Shown: in pieces, positions 52,154 through 59,773 of the stretch
Position numbering within the stretch: the stretch's first letter is position 1
Layout: the number at the start of each line of letters is the position of its first letter
Source: Pseudescherichia sp031987975
GTDB taxonomy: Bacteria > Pseudomonadota > Gammaproteobacteria > Enterobacterales > Enterobacteriaceae
Assembly (NCBI RefSeq): GCF_031987975.1
Contig: NZ_DALZYX010000007.1
Span: 62,001-126,000 of the forward strand
Reading direction: 5' to 3'
DNA length: 64,000 nucleotides
Notes under the pieces: generated by a model
Told to the model about the DNA's origin: nothing
Seen by the model: the letters and a program-made list of their open reading frames with translations, nothing else
The model's database searches: none
Position numbers and translations under genes: made by a program

Positions 52154-53164
52154 ATGTTGGGTTTTAATCAGGACGAGTACCTGACGAGTGCTCGTGAGAT
52201 CGTTGCTGCGCGTAAACAGGCCGAGCAGGCCGCTGATGAGATATTTCAGCAGGAATATGATGCGCTATTTTTTGCGTCGGTAGGCGGCTCTCTGGCCCCG
52301 ATGATGGCTATTAACGTCTTTGCCAAAGAGATCACCACGCTGCCGGTTTACCTTGAGCAGGCGGCGGAATTAATTCATACCGGGCATAAGAAATTAACCA
52401 AACGCTCTGTAGTGGTGACGCTCTCTAAATCCGGTGATACCAAAGAGTCCGTCGAGCTTGCCGAATGGTGTAAAGCTCAGGGTATCCGGGTGGTGGCCAT
52501 TACTAAAAATAGCGACTCCCCGCTGGCCAGTGCGGCAGGCTGGCATATTCCGATGCGCCATAAAAACGGCGTGGAATATGAGTATATGCTGCTCTACTGG
52601 TTCTTCTTCCGCCTGGTTAACCGTCAGGGTGAATTTGCCGAATACGATCGGTTTGCCAGCCAGCTGGAGTTATTACCGGAGAATCTGCTGCAGGCGAAAA
52701 TAAAGTTCGATCCGCAGGCGGACGAAATAGCGCGTAAATACCACACCAGCGACTATATGATGTGGATTGGTGGGGCGGAGATGTGGGGCGAGGTCTATCT
52801 CTTTTCGATGTGTATTCTGGAAGAGATGCAGTGGAAGCGGACGAAATCCGTCACCTCGGCTGAGTTTTTCCACGGCACGCTGGAGCTGCTGGAGAAAGAG
52901 GTTCCGCTATTTCTGGTGAAAGGGGAGGGGAAATGTCGGGCGCTGGACGAGCGGGTAGAGCGCTTTGCGGCGAAGATCACTGACCATCTGGTGGTTATCG
53001 ATCCGCGGGATTATGTGCTCGACGGGATTGATGACGCGTTTCGCGGTATCCTGGCCCCCTGTGTAGCATCAACGCTGCTGGTGGATCGGCTGGCGGCCCA
53101 CTTCGAGCACTATACCGGCCACAGTCTGGATATTCGCCGCTACTATCGGCAGTTTGAGTATTAA
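52154..53164 (+). CDS. gfrF: SIS-domain deglycase, GfrF/FrlB-like (fructoselysine-6-phosphate deglycase)
   Basis: 336-residue SIS protein resembling FrlB: FFASVGGSLAPMMAIN and VVTLSKSGDTKESVELAEW bind sugar phosphate, and FFHGTLELLEKEVPL is the C-terminal SIS motif. It would split fructoselysine 6-phosphate into glucose 6-phosphate and lysine. AGGAGAG precedes the ATG, 18 bp after gfrE. It is the last gene of the operon; a REP-like hairpin then separates it from convergent rimO. Confidence 0.82.
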   Translation: MLGFNQDEYLTSAREIVAARKQAEQAADEIFQQEYDALFFASVGGSLAPMMAINVFAKEITTLPVYLEQAAELIHTGHKKLTKRSVVVTLSKSGDTKESVELAEWCKAQGIRVVAITKNSDSPLASAAGWHIPMRHKNGVEYEYMLLYWFFFRLVNRQGEFAEYDRFASQLELLPENLLQAKIKFDPQADEIARKYHTSDYMMWIGGAEMWGEVYLFSMCILEEMQWKRTKSVTSAEFFHGTLELLEKEVPLFLVKGEGKCRALDERVERFAAKITDHLVVIDPRDYVLDGIDDAFRGILAPCVASTLLVDRLAAHFEHYTGHSLDIRRYYRQFEY

Positions 53165-53172
53165 TAGAACTA

Positions 53173-53201
53173 ACGCCCGGCGGGAAACGCTCGCCGGGCG
53201 T
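53173..53201. terminator. GC-rich hairpin between gfrF and rimO
   Basis: ACGCCCGGCG / CGCCGGGCGT, a perfect 10-bp stem with a 9-nt loop, in the 45-bp convergent spacer. It may act as a bidirectional terminator or be a REP unit. Confidence 0.6.
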
Positions 53202-53209
53202 AGTATGAC

Positions 53210-54517
53210 TTAAACCCGGGTACCCCACAGGTCGTACTCGTCGGCGTTTTCGACCTTCACGCGGACGACGTCACCCGGCTTCACGTTGGTTTCGCCGTTG
53301 AGGTAGACCGCGCCGTCGATCTCCGGTGCATCGGCCATGCTGCGGCCAATCGCGCCCTCTTCATCGACTTCATCGATAATCACCAGGATCTCGCGGCCCA
53401 CTTTCTCCTGCAGACGCTCGGCAGAGATCTGCTGCTGCAGCTGCATAAAGCGGTTCCAGCGCGCCTCTTTTACCTCTTCCGGCACCTGATCCGGCAGCTC
53501 GTTGGCGGTCGCGCCTTCCACCGGGCTGTATTTGAAGCAGCCCACGCGATCCAGACGCGCTTCAACGAGGAAGTCGAGCAGCATCTGGAAATCTTCCTCG
53601 GTTTCACCCGGGAAGCCGACGATAAAGGTCGAGCGCAGGGTAAGCTCAGGGCAGACTTCACGCCACTGTTTGATGCGGGCCAGCTGGCGATCGACAGAGC
53701 CAGGACGCTTCATCAGCTTAAGGATGCGCGGGCTGGCATGCTGTAGCGGAATATCCAGATAGGGCAGGATCTTGCCTTCGGCCATCAGCGGGATGACGTC
53801 GTCAACATGCGGGTAGGGGTAGACATAGTGCAGACGCACCCAGACGCCGAGCTTCGACAGCTCTTCGCACAGACTAACCATGCTGGTTTTCACCGGCGAG
53901 CCGTTGTAGAAGCCGGTGCGGTGCTTAACGTCAACGCCGTAGGCGGAGGTGTCCTGGGAGATCACCAGCAGCTCCTTCACGCCTGCATCAACCAGACGTT
54001 TGGCCTCGGCCAGCACGTCGCCGATCGGACGGCTATCGAGGTCGCCGCGCATAGACGGAATAATGCAGAAAGTGCAGCGGTGGTTGCAGCCTTCGGAAAT
54101 TTTCAGGTAGGCGTAGTGGCGCGGGGTCAGCTTGACGCCCTGTTCCGGCACCAGGCTCAGGAACGGGTTGTGCTTCGGTTTCGGCACGTAGTGGTGCACA
54201 TGCTCCAGCACCTGCTCATAGCTGTGCGGACCGGTGATCTCCAGCACCTTTGGGTGCACTTCGCGGATTTGATCCACTTTTGCCCCCAGGCAGCCGGTGA
54301 CAATCACCTTGCCATTCTCATTCAGGGCTTCGCCAATCGCCTCCAGCGACTCCTGCACGGCGCTATCGATAAAGCCGCAGGTGTTAACGATCACCATATC
54401 GGCATCGTCATAACGCGGCACCACATCGTAACCCTCAGTGCGCAGTTCGGTAAGAATGCGTTCGGAATCCACCAGGTTTTTCGGGCATCCTAATGATAAA
54501 AATCCAATCTTAGCCAT
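53210..54517 (-). CDS. rimO: Ribosomal protein S12 methylthiotransferase RimO, with 5' end replaced by the mobile element
   Basis: About 435-residue radical-SAM enzyme that adds a methylthio group to Asp88 of ribosomal protein S12. It has the UPF0004 domain (cluster Cys in LSLGCPKNLVDSERI, VNTCGF and VTGCLGAK), the radical SAM motif CNHRCTFC and a C-terminal TRAM domain. Its N-terminus is MAKIGFLSLGC, shorter than the E. coli MSKVTPQPKIGFVSLGC (from memory). The first ten codons use AT-rich triplets (ATT GGA TTT TTA TCA TTA GGA) while codons after about 54487 are GC-rich like the host. There is no good ribosome-binding site before ATG 54517; an in-frame TTG at 54529 is the other candidate. 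The protein looks functional, but its start and promoter now come from the island. Confidence 0.93.
   Translation of the reverse strand: MAKIGFLSLGCPKNLVDSERILTELRTEGYDVVPRYDDADMVIVNTCGFIDSAVQESLEAIGEALNENGKVIVTGCLGAKVDQIREVHPKVLEITGPHSYEQVLEHVHHYVPKPKHNPFLSLVPEQGVKLTPRHYAYLKISEGCNHRCTFCIIPSMRGDLDSRPIGDVLAEAKRLVDAGVKELLVISQDTSAYGVDVKHRTGFYNGSPVKTSMVSLCEELSKLGVWVRLHYVYPYPHVDDVIPLMAEGKILPYLDIPLQHASPRILKLMKRPGSVDRQLARIKQWREVCPELTLRSTFIVGFPGETEEDFQMLLDFLVEARLDRVGCFKYSPVEGATANELPDQVPEEVKEARWNRFMQLQQQISAERLQEKVGREILVIIDEVDEEGAIGRSMADAPEIDGAVYLNGETNVKPGDVVRVKVENADEYDLWGTRV
54479..54490. other. Probable left attachment junction (attL) inside rimO
   Basis: Codon use in rimO switches from AT-rich to host-like across TTTCGGGCATCC (plus strand), around rimO codons 10-13. 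With a serine recombinase starting 70 bp away, this is the likely crossover. The exact core cannot be fixed without the other junction. Confidence 0.5.
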
Positions 54518-54559
54518 TTTTTTGTACAATCGTTGTCAGGAAAACGCGGAGTATACATC

Positions 54560-56314
54560 ATGCCCAAACTTTACAGCTACATTCGTTGGTCTTCAGACCG
54601 TCAGAATCAGGGAACAACAAAGATGCGTCAGCTTGCCGCAGCTAGGGCTTATGCTGAAGAACATAAACTGGAAATGGTCGAGATCATCGAGCCGGGCGTA
54701 AGTGCCTTCAGAGGGAAGAATAGAGATGGAAAATTGGGGGATTTCATTGACGCTGTTAAAAGTACAGCGATTCCATCCGATTCGTGGCTTTACTGCGAAA
54801 ACCTAGATCGACTAAGCCGGGACGATGTTGATGAAGCTCTTAGATTGTTTCTCGAAATTATTGGCTTAGGTTTAACAATTGTTACGGGGATGGATAAAAA
54901 AGTTTATAACAAGGCATCCATCAGAAATAACCCAACGGATTTAATGATTTCTATCCTCATGTTTATTCGTGGAAATGAGGAATCTGAAACAAAATCAAGC
55001 CGAACGATTGGTAACGTTACGACACTCGTTAAGCGTCATCTTGACGGGCTGCCTGTGAACATCAAGTCGGTGGGGAAACACCCGTTTTGGATTGATGATT
55101 CTGGATCGCAATACGAAGCTGTAAGGCCGCATAGTCAGTACTGGAATATTGCCCGCGAAGCGATTGATCTCTTCTTAGAGGGGCAGGGTATGTACAGCGT
55201 AAAGCGTCACTTAGATAGTAAATATCCCGACGGCTTGAATGGTAGGGAATGGGATTATCAAGTACTGAAACGTATGAGAGAAAATAGGGCATTAATAGGT
55301 GAACGTACTATCAAAGTGAACGGGCAACCACCCTTCAAACTCAATAATTACTATCCCTGGCTTTGTAAAGATGAGGCAGAGTTCATAAAACTTCAAGAGA
55401 TGAGAAAACAAAACAAATATCAGTCTAAAAAAACAGATGAACTTGATACTATTAAACTATTATCAGGATTATCTCTGTTGAGATGCAGAAAGTGTGGCGG
55501 TACGATGCACTCATTTATGAATCACGGCCTGCCTCGATATATCTGTACTAATGGAAGTCATTTGCAAAAAAAATGTAATGGTTGGTCAATAACTGCACCT
55601 TTAGTTGATCACTGTACTATGATTGCATTGATTATAGGCTACATGGATAAAAACCGCCGCGATGGTAGCGATACGACTGACATTGAAAATGCTATCCAAA
55701 CTAAACAGGCGGCAGTATCAGTACTTGGTACTCGTATTGATAATATCGTTACTACTATCTCATTGGCCCCAAATGTTACAGAGTTAGCAATTCAACTTAA
55801 TAGCTTAAATGAAGAGCGTAATGCTTTGATCCTTGAAGTTCAAAGATTACAAGAGCGAAAAGAACTTCTTTCCGGCAAAGGTTCCTTTGAGGTAAATATT
55901 GTTGAGTTCATGGAATTAATACATTGGAATGTATTTAATGACATGAAAGATGCTAAGCGACAAAAGATCCGATCAATCATCAGTTCGATTGTTGAGTATG
56001 TCATTGTAGACAAAACAGATGCATGTATTTCAATCAAGATTAAATGCTTTGGTAGCGATGAAGTACTAACCTTTGCAGGTGCGGGAATCAAACCGAATTG
56101 GATTTTTGATGTCGAGTTTGCTGATGATGCTTTAGAAAAAGACAACGTAACGTTACATCCGACAGTAACTAAAGATGAACGATTAAGCATGGCATCAGAA
56201 AGGTTACATAAAATTCGTGAGTTATATAATAGTTTATACGATACAGCTACTGGTATGCTAACAATAGCTGGTTATCCAGAGCTAGAAGGTAAGATGTTCT
56301 GGCCCAACAAATAA
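54560..56314 (+). CDS. Large serine recombinase (site-specific integrase)
   Basis: 584-residue integrase. The resolvase domain starts KLYSYIRWSSDRQ with nucleophile Ser11 (or Ser12) and includes LYCENLDRLSRDDVDEALRLF (seen as CENLDRLSRDD); a recombinase domain (about 150-290) follows, then a zinc ribbon with C309, C312, C329 and C339, a coiled-coil segment (about 385-450) and a C-terminal region. Such enzymes integrate circular elements at attB with no cofactors and need a directionality factor to excise. ATG 54560 is chosen over 54533 because GCGGAG precedes it. It diverges from rimO by 42 bp, and an intrinsic terminator follows. The most likely target is rimO itself. Confidence 0.93.
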   Translation: MPKLYSYIRWSSDRQNQGTTKMRQLAAARAYAEEHKLEMVEIIEPGVSAFRGKNRDGKLGDFIDAVKSTAIPSDSWLYCENLDRLSRDDVDEALRLFLEIIGLGLTIVTGMDKKVYNKASIRNNPTDLMISILMFIRGNEESETKSSRTIGNVTTLVKRHLDGLPVNIKSVGKHPFWIDDSGSQYEAVRPHSQYWNIAREAIDLFLEGQGMYSVKRHLDSKYPDGLNGREWDYQVLKRMRENRALIGERTIKVNGQPPFKLNNYYPWLCKDEAEFIKLQEMRKQNKYQSKKTDELDTIKLLSGLSLLRCRKCGGTMHSFMNHGLPRYICTNGSHLQKKCNGWSITAPLVDHCTMIALIIGYMDKNRRDGSDTTDIENAIQTKQAAVSVLGTRIDNIVTTISLAPNVTELAIQLNSLNEERNALILEVQRLQERKELLSGKGSFEVNIVEFMELIHWNVFNDMKDAKRQKIRSIISSIVEYVIVDKTDACISIKIKCFGSDEVLTFAGAGIKPNWIFDVEFADDALEKDNVTLHPTVTKDERLSMASERLHKIRELYNSLYDTATGMLTIAGYPELEGKMFWPNK

Positions 56315-56320
56315 TTTCAT

Positions 56321-56349
56321 AAAGGCGGCCTTTTGGGGCCGCTTTTTTG
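56321..56349 (+). terminator. Terminator of the recombinase gene
   Basis: AAAGGCGGCC-ttttgg-GGCCGCTTTTTT, a ten-pair stem with one G-T pair, then T6; 6 bp past the recombinase stop. Confidence 0.9.
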
Positions 56350-56385
56350 TTTCTATGATAAATAAACATATCTTAGGAGAATGAT

Positions 56386-56553
56386 ATGATCGAGTTTATC
56401 GCACAGTTTTTCACACTCGCATTTCTAATCGTGTTTATCACGACAATGATGCTTTTAGGGTGGCCCGCATTGTTCTTAATGGTTGCCCTCATAATTATCT
56501 TCTCTACCGAATTAATCACTAACATTATAAATACAATAAATAACAATACATGA
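56386..56553 (+). CDS. Small hydrophobic membrane protein
   Basis: 55-residue protein starting MIEFIAQFFTLAFLIVFITT with two predicted transmembrane helices (about 5-24 and 27-47) and a polar tail ending TINNNT. Ribosome-binding site AGGAGA lies 7 bases before ATG 56386. I do not recognise a family. Small two-helix proteins in phages and islands can be holins, toxins or superinfection-exclusion proteins, but nothing here decides between them. It lies between two terminators, so it is a one-gene unit. Confidence 0.6.
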   Translation: MIEFIAQFFTLAFLIVFITTMMLLGWPALFLMVALIIIFSTELITNIINTINNNT

Positions 56554-56585
56554 AATGATTTCGATTCATACGGTATAATATTTTT

Positions 56586-56677
56586 ACTCATTGATAAACC
56601 TCTTACGGCGGGTCAGCCCGTAGACCATTTTCTCCTATGGTGGTGAGATTGCCCCGTTTCGGCGGGGTTTCTTTTCG
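56586..56677 (+). ncRNA. Candidate small RNA
   Basis: A TATAAT box at 56574-56579 (TGAAAT 17 bp upstream as a weak -35) is followed by about 90 nt with no open frame and then an intrinsic terminator, GCCCCG-tttcg-GCGGGGTTTC (56652-56672). Inside are two further short stems, TACGG...CCGTA and CCAT...ATGG. It looks like an independent small transcript, or a leader. Confidence 0.5.
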
Positions 56678-56794
56678 TGCCTGTTTTGAGAAAAATTGAT
56701 AAATAAAACGTAATGAACAAAATATCCGATAATTTATGAAATGGTTTTTAATCGTCGGATACAATGTTTATATCCTTCTGTGTGGTTTAGTACT

Positions 56795-56822
56795 AAAACG
56801 GCTTTAATTAGCCGTTTTATTT
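56795..56822 (+). terminator. Intrinsic terminator upstream of the RHH gene
   Basis: AAAACGGC-tttaatta-GCCGTTTTATTT. No gene ends here, so it may close another short transcript from the 56680-56790 stretch or attenuate the RHH gene. The gap 56554-56866 holds only this, the candidate sRNA and an AGTACT site. Confidence 0.7.
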
Positions 56823-56866
56823 AAACTCATTTTCACAGGAAATGTTAACTGACAATGGAGCAATAT

Positions 56867-57046
56867 ATGAGCAATAAAAATGATTTCAGTCGAGAGATCA
56901 TGATCGGGATTCGAGTGACTCAGCAGCAGGCCGATTACATTCAATCTCTAATTGATAATGGCAGAGCAAAAAATAAATCGTCGGCAGTGTCCCTCATCAT
57001 AAATCAGGTAATGATTACTCAGGGAAATTCAAACCCGAACAAATAA
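56867..57046 (+). CDS. Small ribbon-helix-helix DNA-binding protein
   Basis: 59-residue protein with a ribbon-helix-helix pattern: beta strand IMIGIRVT, helix QQADYIQSLIDNGRA and helix KSSAVSLIINQVMI. CopG/Arc-type proteins bind short palindromes as dimers and usually repress. The start is ATG 56867, with GGAG seven bases upstream; an ATG four codons earlier is less well placed. No toxin gene is adjacent. Two CAGTACTG palindromes sit 8-38 bp behind its stop and are obvious candidates for its operator; that link is inference. Confidence 0.7.
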   Translation: MSNKNDFSREIMIGIRVTQQQADYIQSLIDNGRAKNKSSAVSLIINQVMITQGNSNPNK

Positions 57047-57049
57047 CCG

Positions 57050-57090
57050 ATATTCAGTACTGAATCAATGACTGATCAGTACTGAATATT
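57050..57090. repeat. Inverted repeat containing two CAGTACTG palindromes
   Basis: ATATTCAGTACTGAATCA and TGATCAGTACTGAATAT form arms that pair except for one extra base, around a 5-nt spacer. It lies between the RHH gene and the AP2-like gene and may be an operator or terminator. Confidence 0.65.
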
Positions 57091-57146
57091 CCCGCATATA
57101 ACATCCATTGGGCGGGGATGGACTACTAAATCACAGGGATGTGAAA

Positions 57147-57758
57147 ATGAAACAGAGTAAATTAGTTGCCGGACATGGCATAAATGATGTACCAAATGGA
57201 AGAAAAGATTTTCCAGAAGCATATTTGAGTTGGAGGGGTAAACTATCAAGAGCATATTCAGTGAAGTTCCATATAAGGAATCCATCGTACATTGGTGTCA
57301 CAGTGAGTGATGAGTGGTTGAAATTTTCAAACTATCTCAAGTGGTGGTTAATAAATCACCGTAAAGGATATGAGGCCGATAAGGATATCCTGATTCCAGG
57401 AAATCGGCAATATTCCCCGGACGCAGTTCGTTATGTTCCCAATTATGTAAACTCACTGTTTACTGATAAAGCTGCGTCACGTGGGCGGTACTCACTGGGA
57501 GTAACCTACGACAGTAAAAATGACCGATATATGTCGGCTTGTAGCCAGTTAGGAAGGAAGCGAGTCCAGAAATGGTATCCGACTGAGGCAGAGGCTCACA
57601 GGGCGTGGCAATCTGCGAAAATCGTGGCTATCGAATTGGTAATTGCGAGATATAAAACTGAACCATTTCCATTACCAGAAATCATTGACGCACTTCAGGC
57701 ACGAATTGCAGTACTGAAATCTGATATTCAAAATAAACGTATTACAGTGAAACTGTAA
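57147..57758 (+). CDS. Phage-type homing-endonuclease-like protein with AP2-like DNA-binding C-terminus
   Basis: 203-residue protein. The pattern SWRGKLSRAYS, YIGVTVSDEWLKFSNYLKWW, DKDILIPGNRQYSPDAVRYV followed by RYSLGVTYDSKNDRYMSAC and WYPTEAEAHRAWQSAK matches the layout of phage HNH/AP2 proteins: an N-terminal region common to homing-type nucleases and a C-terminal AP2 fold. The HNH His-Asn-His set is not intact (the usual WxxMxxRC is WRGKLSRAYS), so it may bind DNA without cutting. The start is ATG 57147 with AGGGATG upstream; an earlier ATG at 57108 lacks support. It ends just before a CAGTACTG-based terminator. Confidence 0.5.
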   Translation: MKQSKLVAGHGINDVPNGRKDFPEAYLSWRGKLSRAYSVKFHIRNPSYIGVTVSDEWLKFSNYLKWWLINHRKGYEADKDILIPGNRQYSPDAVRYVPNYVNSLFTDKAASRGRYSLGVTYDSKNDRYMSACSQLGRKRVQKWYPTEAEAHRAWQSAKIVAIELVIARYKTEPFPLPEIIDALQARIAVLKSDIQNKRITVKL

Positions 57759-57762
57759 AAAG

Positions 57763-57795
57763 AAAGGCAGTACTGAACTTTTCAGTACTGCCTTT
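57763..57795 (+). terminator. Terminator hairpin built from two CAGTACTG palindromes
   Basis: AAAGGCAGTACTGAA-ctt-TTCAGTACTGCCTTT: a perfect 15-bp stem starting 4 bp past the preceding stop, with A and T flanks on both strands. Each arm is itself a palindrome. Confidence 0.8.
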
Positions 57796-57800
57796 ATATC

Positions 57801-57821
57801 ACCAGCCGGACGCTGGTTTTA
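57801..57821 (+). terminator. Second hairpin upstream of the helicase-like gene
   Basis: ACCAGC-cggac-GCTGGTTTT, directly after the previous hairpin. Confidence 0.5.
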
Positions 57822-57846
57822 ATCAACTCTATAGAAGGATCTAACT

Positions 57847-59256
57847 ATGTCTATTTATAAAAAACTCTACTATGTTTCTCTGCAATGCGGCGGAGGAAAA
57901 ACACGTATGATAATTAAAATTATCAATGACAACCCAGAAAAACATTTCATTGTTGTAGTGCCATCGAAGCAATTACAGCAGCAATACCGTGACAGTTTAG
58001 GTTTCGGTCTAATCATGAACCATGAAACACATGAAACTTTACTGGAGTCCATCAATAATGAACTTATTGAAAAGAGTCAGAAAGTGATTTTCATTACGGA
58101 TAAAATGTTTTACCGCCTCAAGCCACAGTTAATGAAGTCATGGAGTGTATTCATGGACGACTGTGTAGATTATTTTGCTTTTCAGAGCGACGTGATTGAT
58201 ACCAGTGATGAGTCACTACCAGCACGTTTATATGCAAAACTGTTCAATGTTACCTCAGTATCTGATGATGGGAATTATGTCTACGCGAGTCTTAACGATG
58301 ACATTGGCTCTGAAGTACTTCATAAAATAAAACAGAATTATGAGCGGTTTAAGTACTATCATGAGATTGTTATCAATAGTTCAGTGTTTAGCGACGAAAA
58401 CTGTAAACGCATTTTCATCATTGGCTATTATGACCTGGAACGTTATGTGAATAATGGTGTTGAGATAATCTACTTTGCTAATGATTTTGAAAATTCTCTA
58501 ATCTATAAAAAGTACTGCCATCTTTTTGAAGAGTACAAACATGAACTAGTACCTAACCATACGAACAACCAGCGTTTAACCGTTAAGTACTTTGCGAAAA
58601 ATAATACTCTCAGTAGTACCCGTCTTAAGGCAGAGAGGGATAAACCTAATAACATGATGTCCCGTATCGGTGAGTACATCAATGCAAGGGAGAGCGGGCC
58701 AGTACTATGGACGTGTAATGAAGCGTATAAGCAGTACTGGAACATTACTGGCAGGTACATTACACCATGTCAACGAGGTATGAACCATCTACAAGATCAC
58801 ACCGTAGCGGCCTGTATGGTCTCAATGAAAGTTGATGATGCAATGGCAAAGCACATAGAGGCGGTACTGGGCCATACCTATGGGGATGTAGTACATCAGT
58901 ACGAGTACGAGGCTATCAATCAGTTCGTGTACCGGACCAACCTACGCAACTACCAATCCAGTAGTAGCGTAACGCTCTACGTATTTGATGAGAACCAGGC
59001 TTACAGTATCAAGGGTGCTGGTAGTTATGAGTACATTGATGCTGGGATCGATGCGGTGGTAAACCGTGCCGGGCGTCCTGCCTCTCAGTTGCCTGCAAAG
59101 GTGCGTGATGCAGCTCGTAAATGGGTGCGTACCAGAGAACGTACTCTGGAAGAAATCGCAAAATACGTGAACAAAATGTCGGGTAAGTACGGACTGGATG
59201 AAGACCAGAAAAGATTACTTCTGGAAAAATTGTTAGAAGAGAGAAAGGGAGCTTAA
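57847..59256 (+). CDS. P-loop helicase-like protein
   Basis: 469-residue protein with helicase-type motifs: Walker A LQCGGGKTRM (K18), motif Ia VVVPSKQLQQQY (37-47) and a Walker B-like VFMDDCVDYF (D104, D105) in place of DEAD/DEAH. A later basic segment (NRAGRPASQLPAKVRDAARK) may bind nucleic acid, and the tail is charged and helical. It could be the replicative helicase or a DNA-remodelling ATPase of the element. I do not recognise a closer family, and the motifs after II are not clear. AAGGA precedes the ATG. The gene contains many GTAC motifs, densest between 58500 and 58930. Confidence 0.6.
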   Translation: MSIYKKLYYVSLQCGGGKTRMIIKIINDNPEKHFIVVVPSKQLQQQYRDSLGFGLIMNHETHETLLESINNELIEKSQKVIFITDKMFYRLKPQLMKSWSVFMDDCVDYFAFQSDVIDTSDESLPARLYAKLFNVTSVSDDGNYVYASLNDDIGSEVLHKIKQNYERFKYYHEIVINSSVFSDENCKRIFIIGYYDLERYVNNGVEIIYFANDFENSLIYKKYCHLFEEYKHELVPNHTNNQRLTVKYFAKNNTLSSTRLKAERDKPNNMMSRIGEYINARESGPVLWTCNEAYKQYWNITGRYITPCQRGMNHLQDHTVAACMVSMKVDDAMAKHIEAVLGHTYGDVVHQYEYEAINQFVYRTNLRNYQSSSSVTLYVFDENQAYSIKGAGSYEYIDAGIDAVVNRAGRPASQLPAKVRDAARKWVRTRERTLEEIAKYVNKMSGKYGLDEDQKRLLLEKLLEERKGA

Positions 59257-59773
59257 TGCTCCCTTTTTTATTGTCCATAGCACTGACAGTACTCGTAAGG
59301 GATCGGGGGAGTAGTGGGCGAGTTCTACACGAGCGGGCAACCGGAGGGCGGCAGCACTTCTAAGACGGAGCGAAGCGTAGTTGAGAGCAACTTCAACAGT
59401 TATCTATCAGTACAGATAAGTACTCTAACCAGTAGATGAAAGAGGAAACGATCATTTGTAGTAGTGAGCGAAGCGGAACTACTGCAAATTATCAGACCGA
59501 AACAGAGCGAAGCGATGTTTTGTGTCTCAATATAGAGTGAAATCAATTGAGAGTACTCAATCGCTACGCTCATGAGTACTTTCGCATATCTACGTGTTTG
59601 TTCTCGCTGTACTGCGTACAACTCGAAAAACACGTAGATATCGCTCAGTTATTAATGGATTCAATAAAAAACTCCGTTAAAACCCCATATAATATTATAT
59701 GGGTATTTCTCGGATATTTTCCACTACCCCCAATGTCAGTGCCGTGGATTAATATGTATGCCCCTATGGAATA
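59257..59773. other. Structured non-coding region (possible origin, regulatory RNA or att-related DNA)
   Basis: 517 bp with no convincing gene. GAGCGAAGCG occurs three times (59368, 59466, 59505). The second copy is the loop of an 11-of-12 bp hairpin (59454-59489) and the third the loop of a 7-bp hairpin (59498-59522). Further on, ATATCTACGTGTTT (59586-59599) and AAACACGTAGATAT (59628-59641) form perfect 14-bp arms. Six AGTACT or GTAC-type sites lie between. An open frame of 75 codons crosses the end of the region but overlaps these structures and is not accepted as a gene. Confidence 0.6.

Noticed and set aside
56867..57046. RHH gene as antitoxin of a type II pair
   Set aside because: No small toxin-like gene lies directly before or after it; the next gene is 100 bp away and unlike known toxins.
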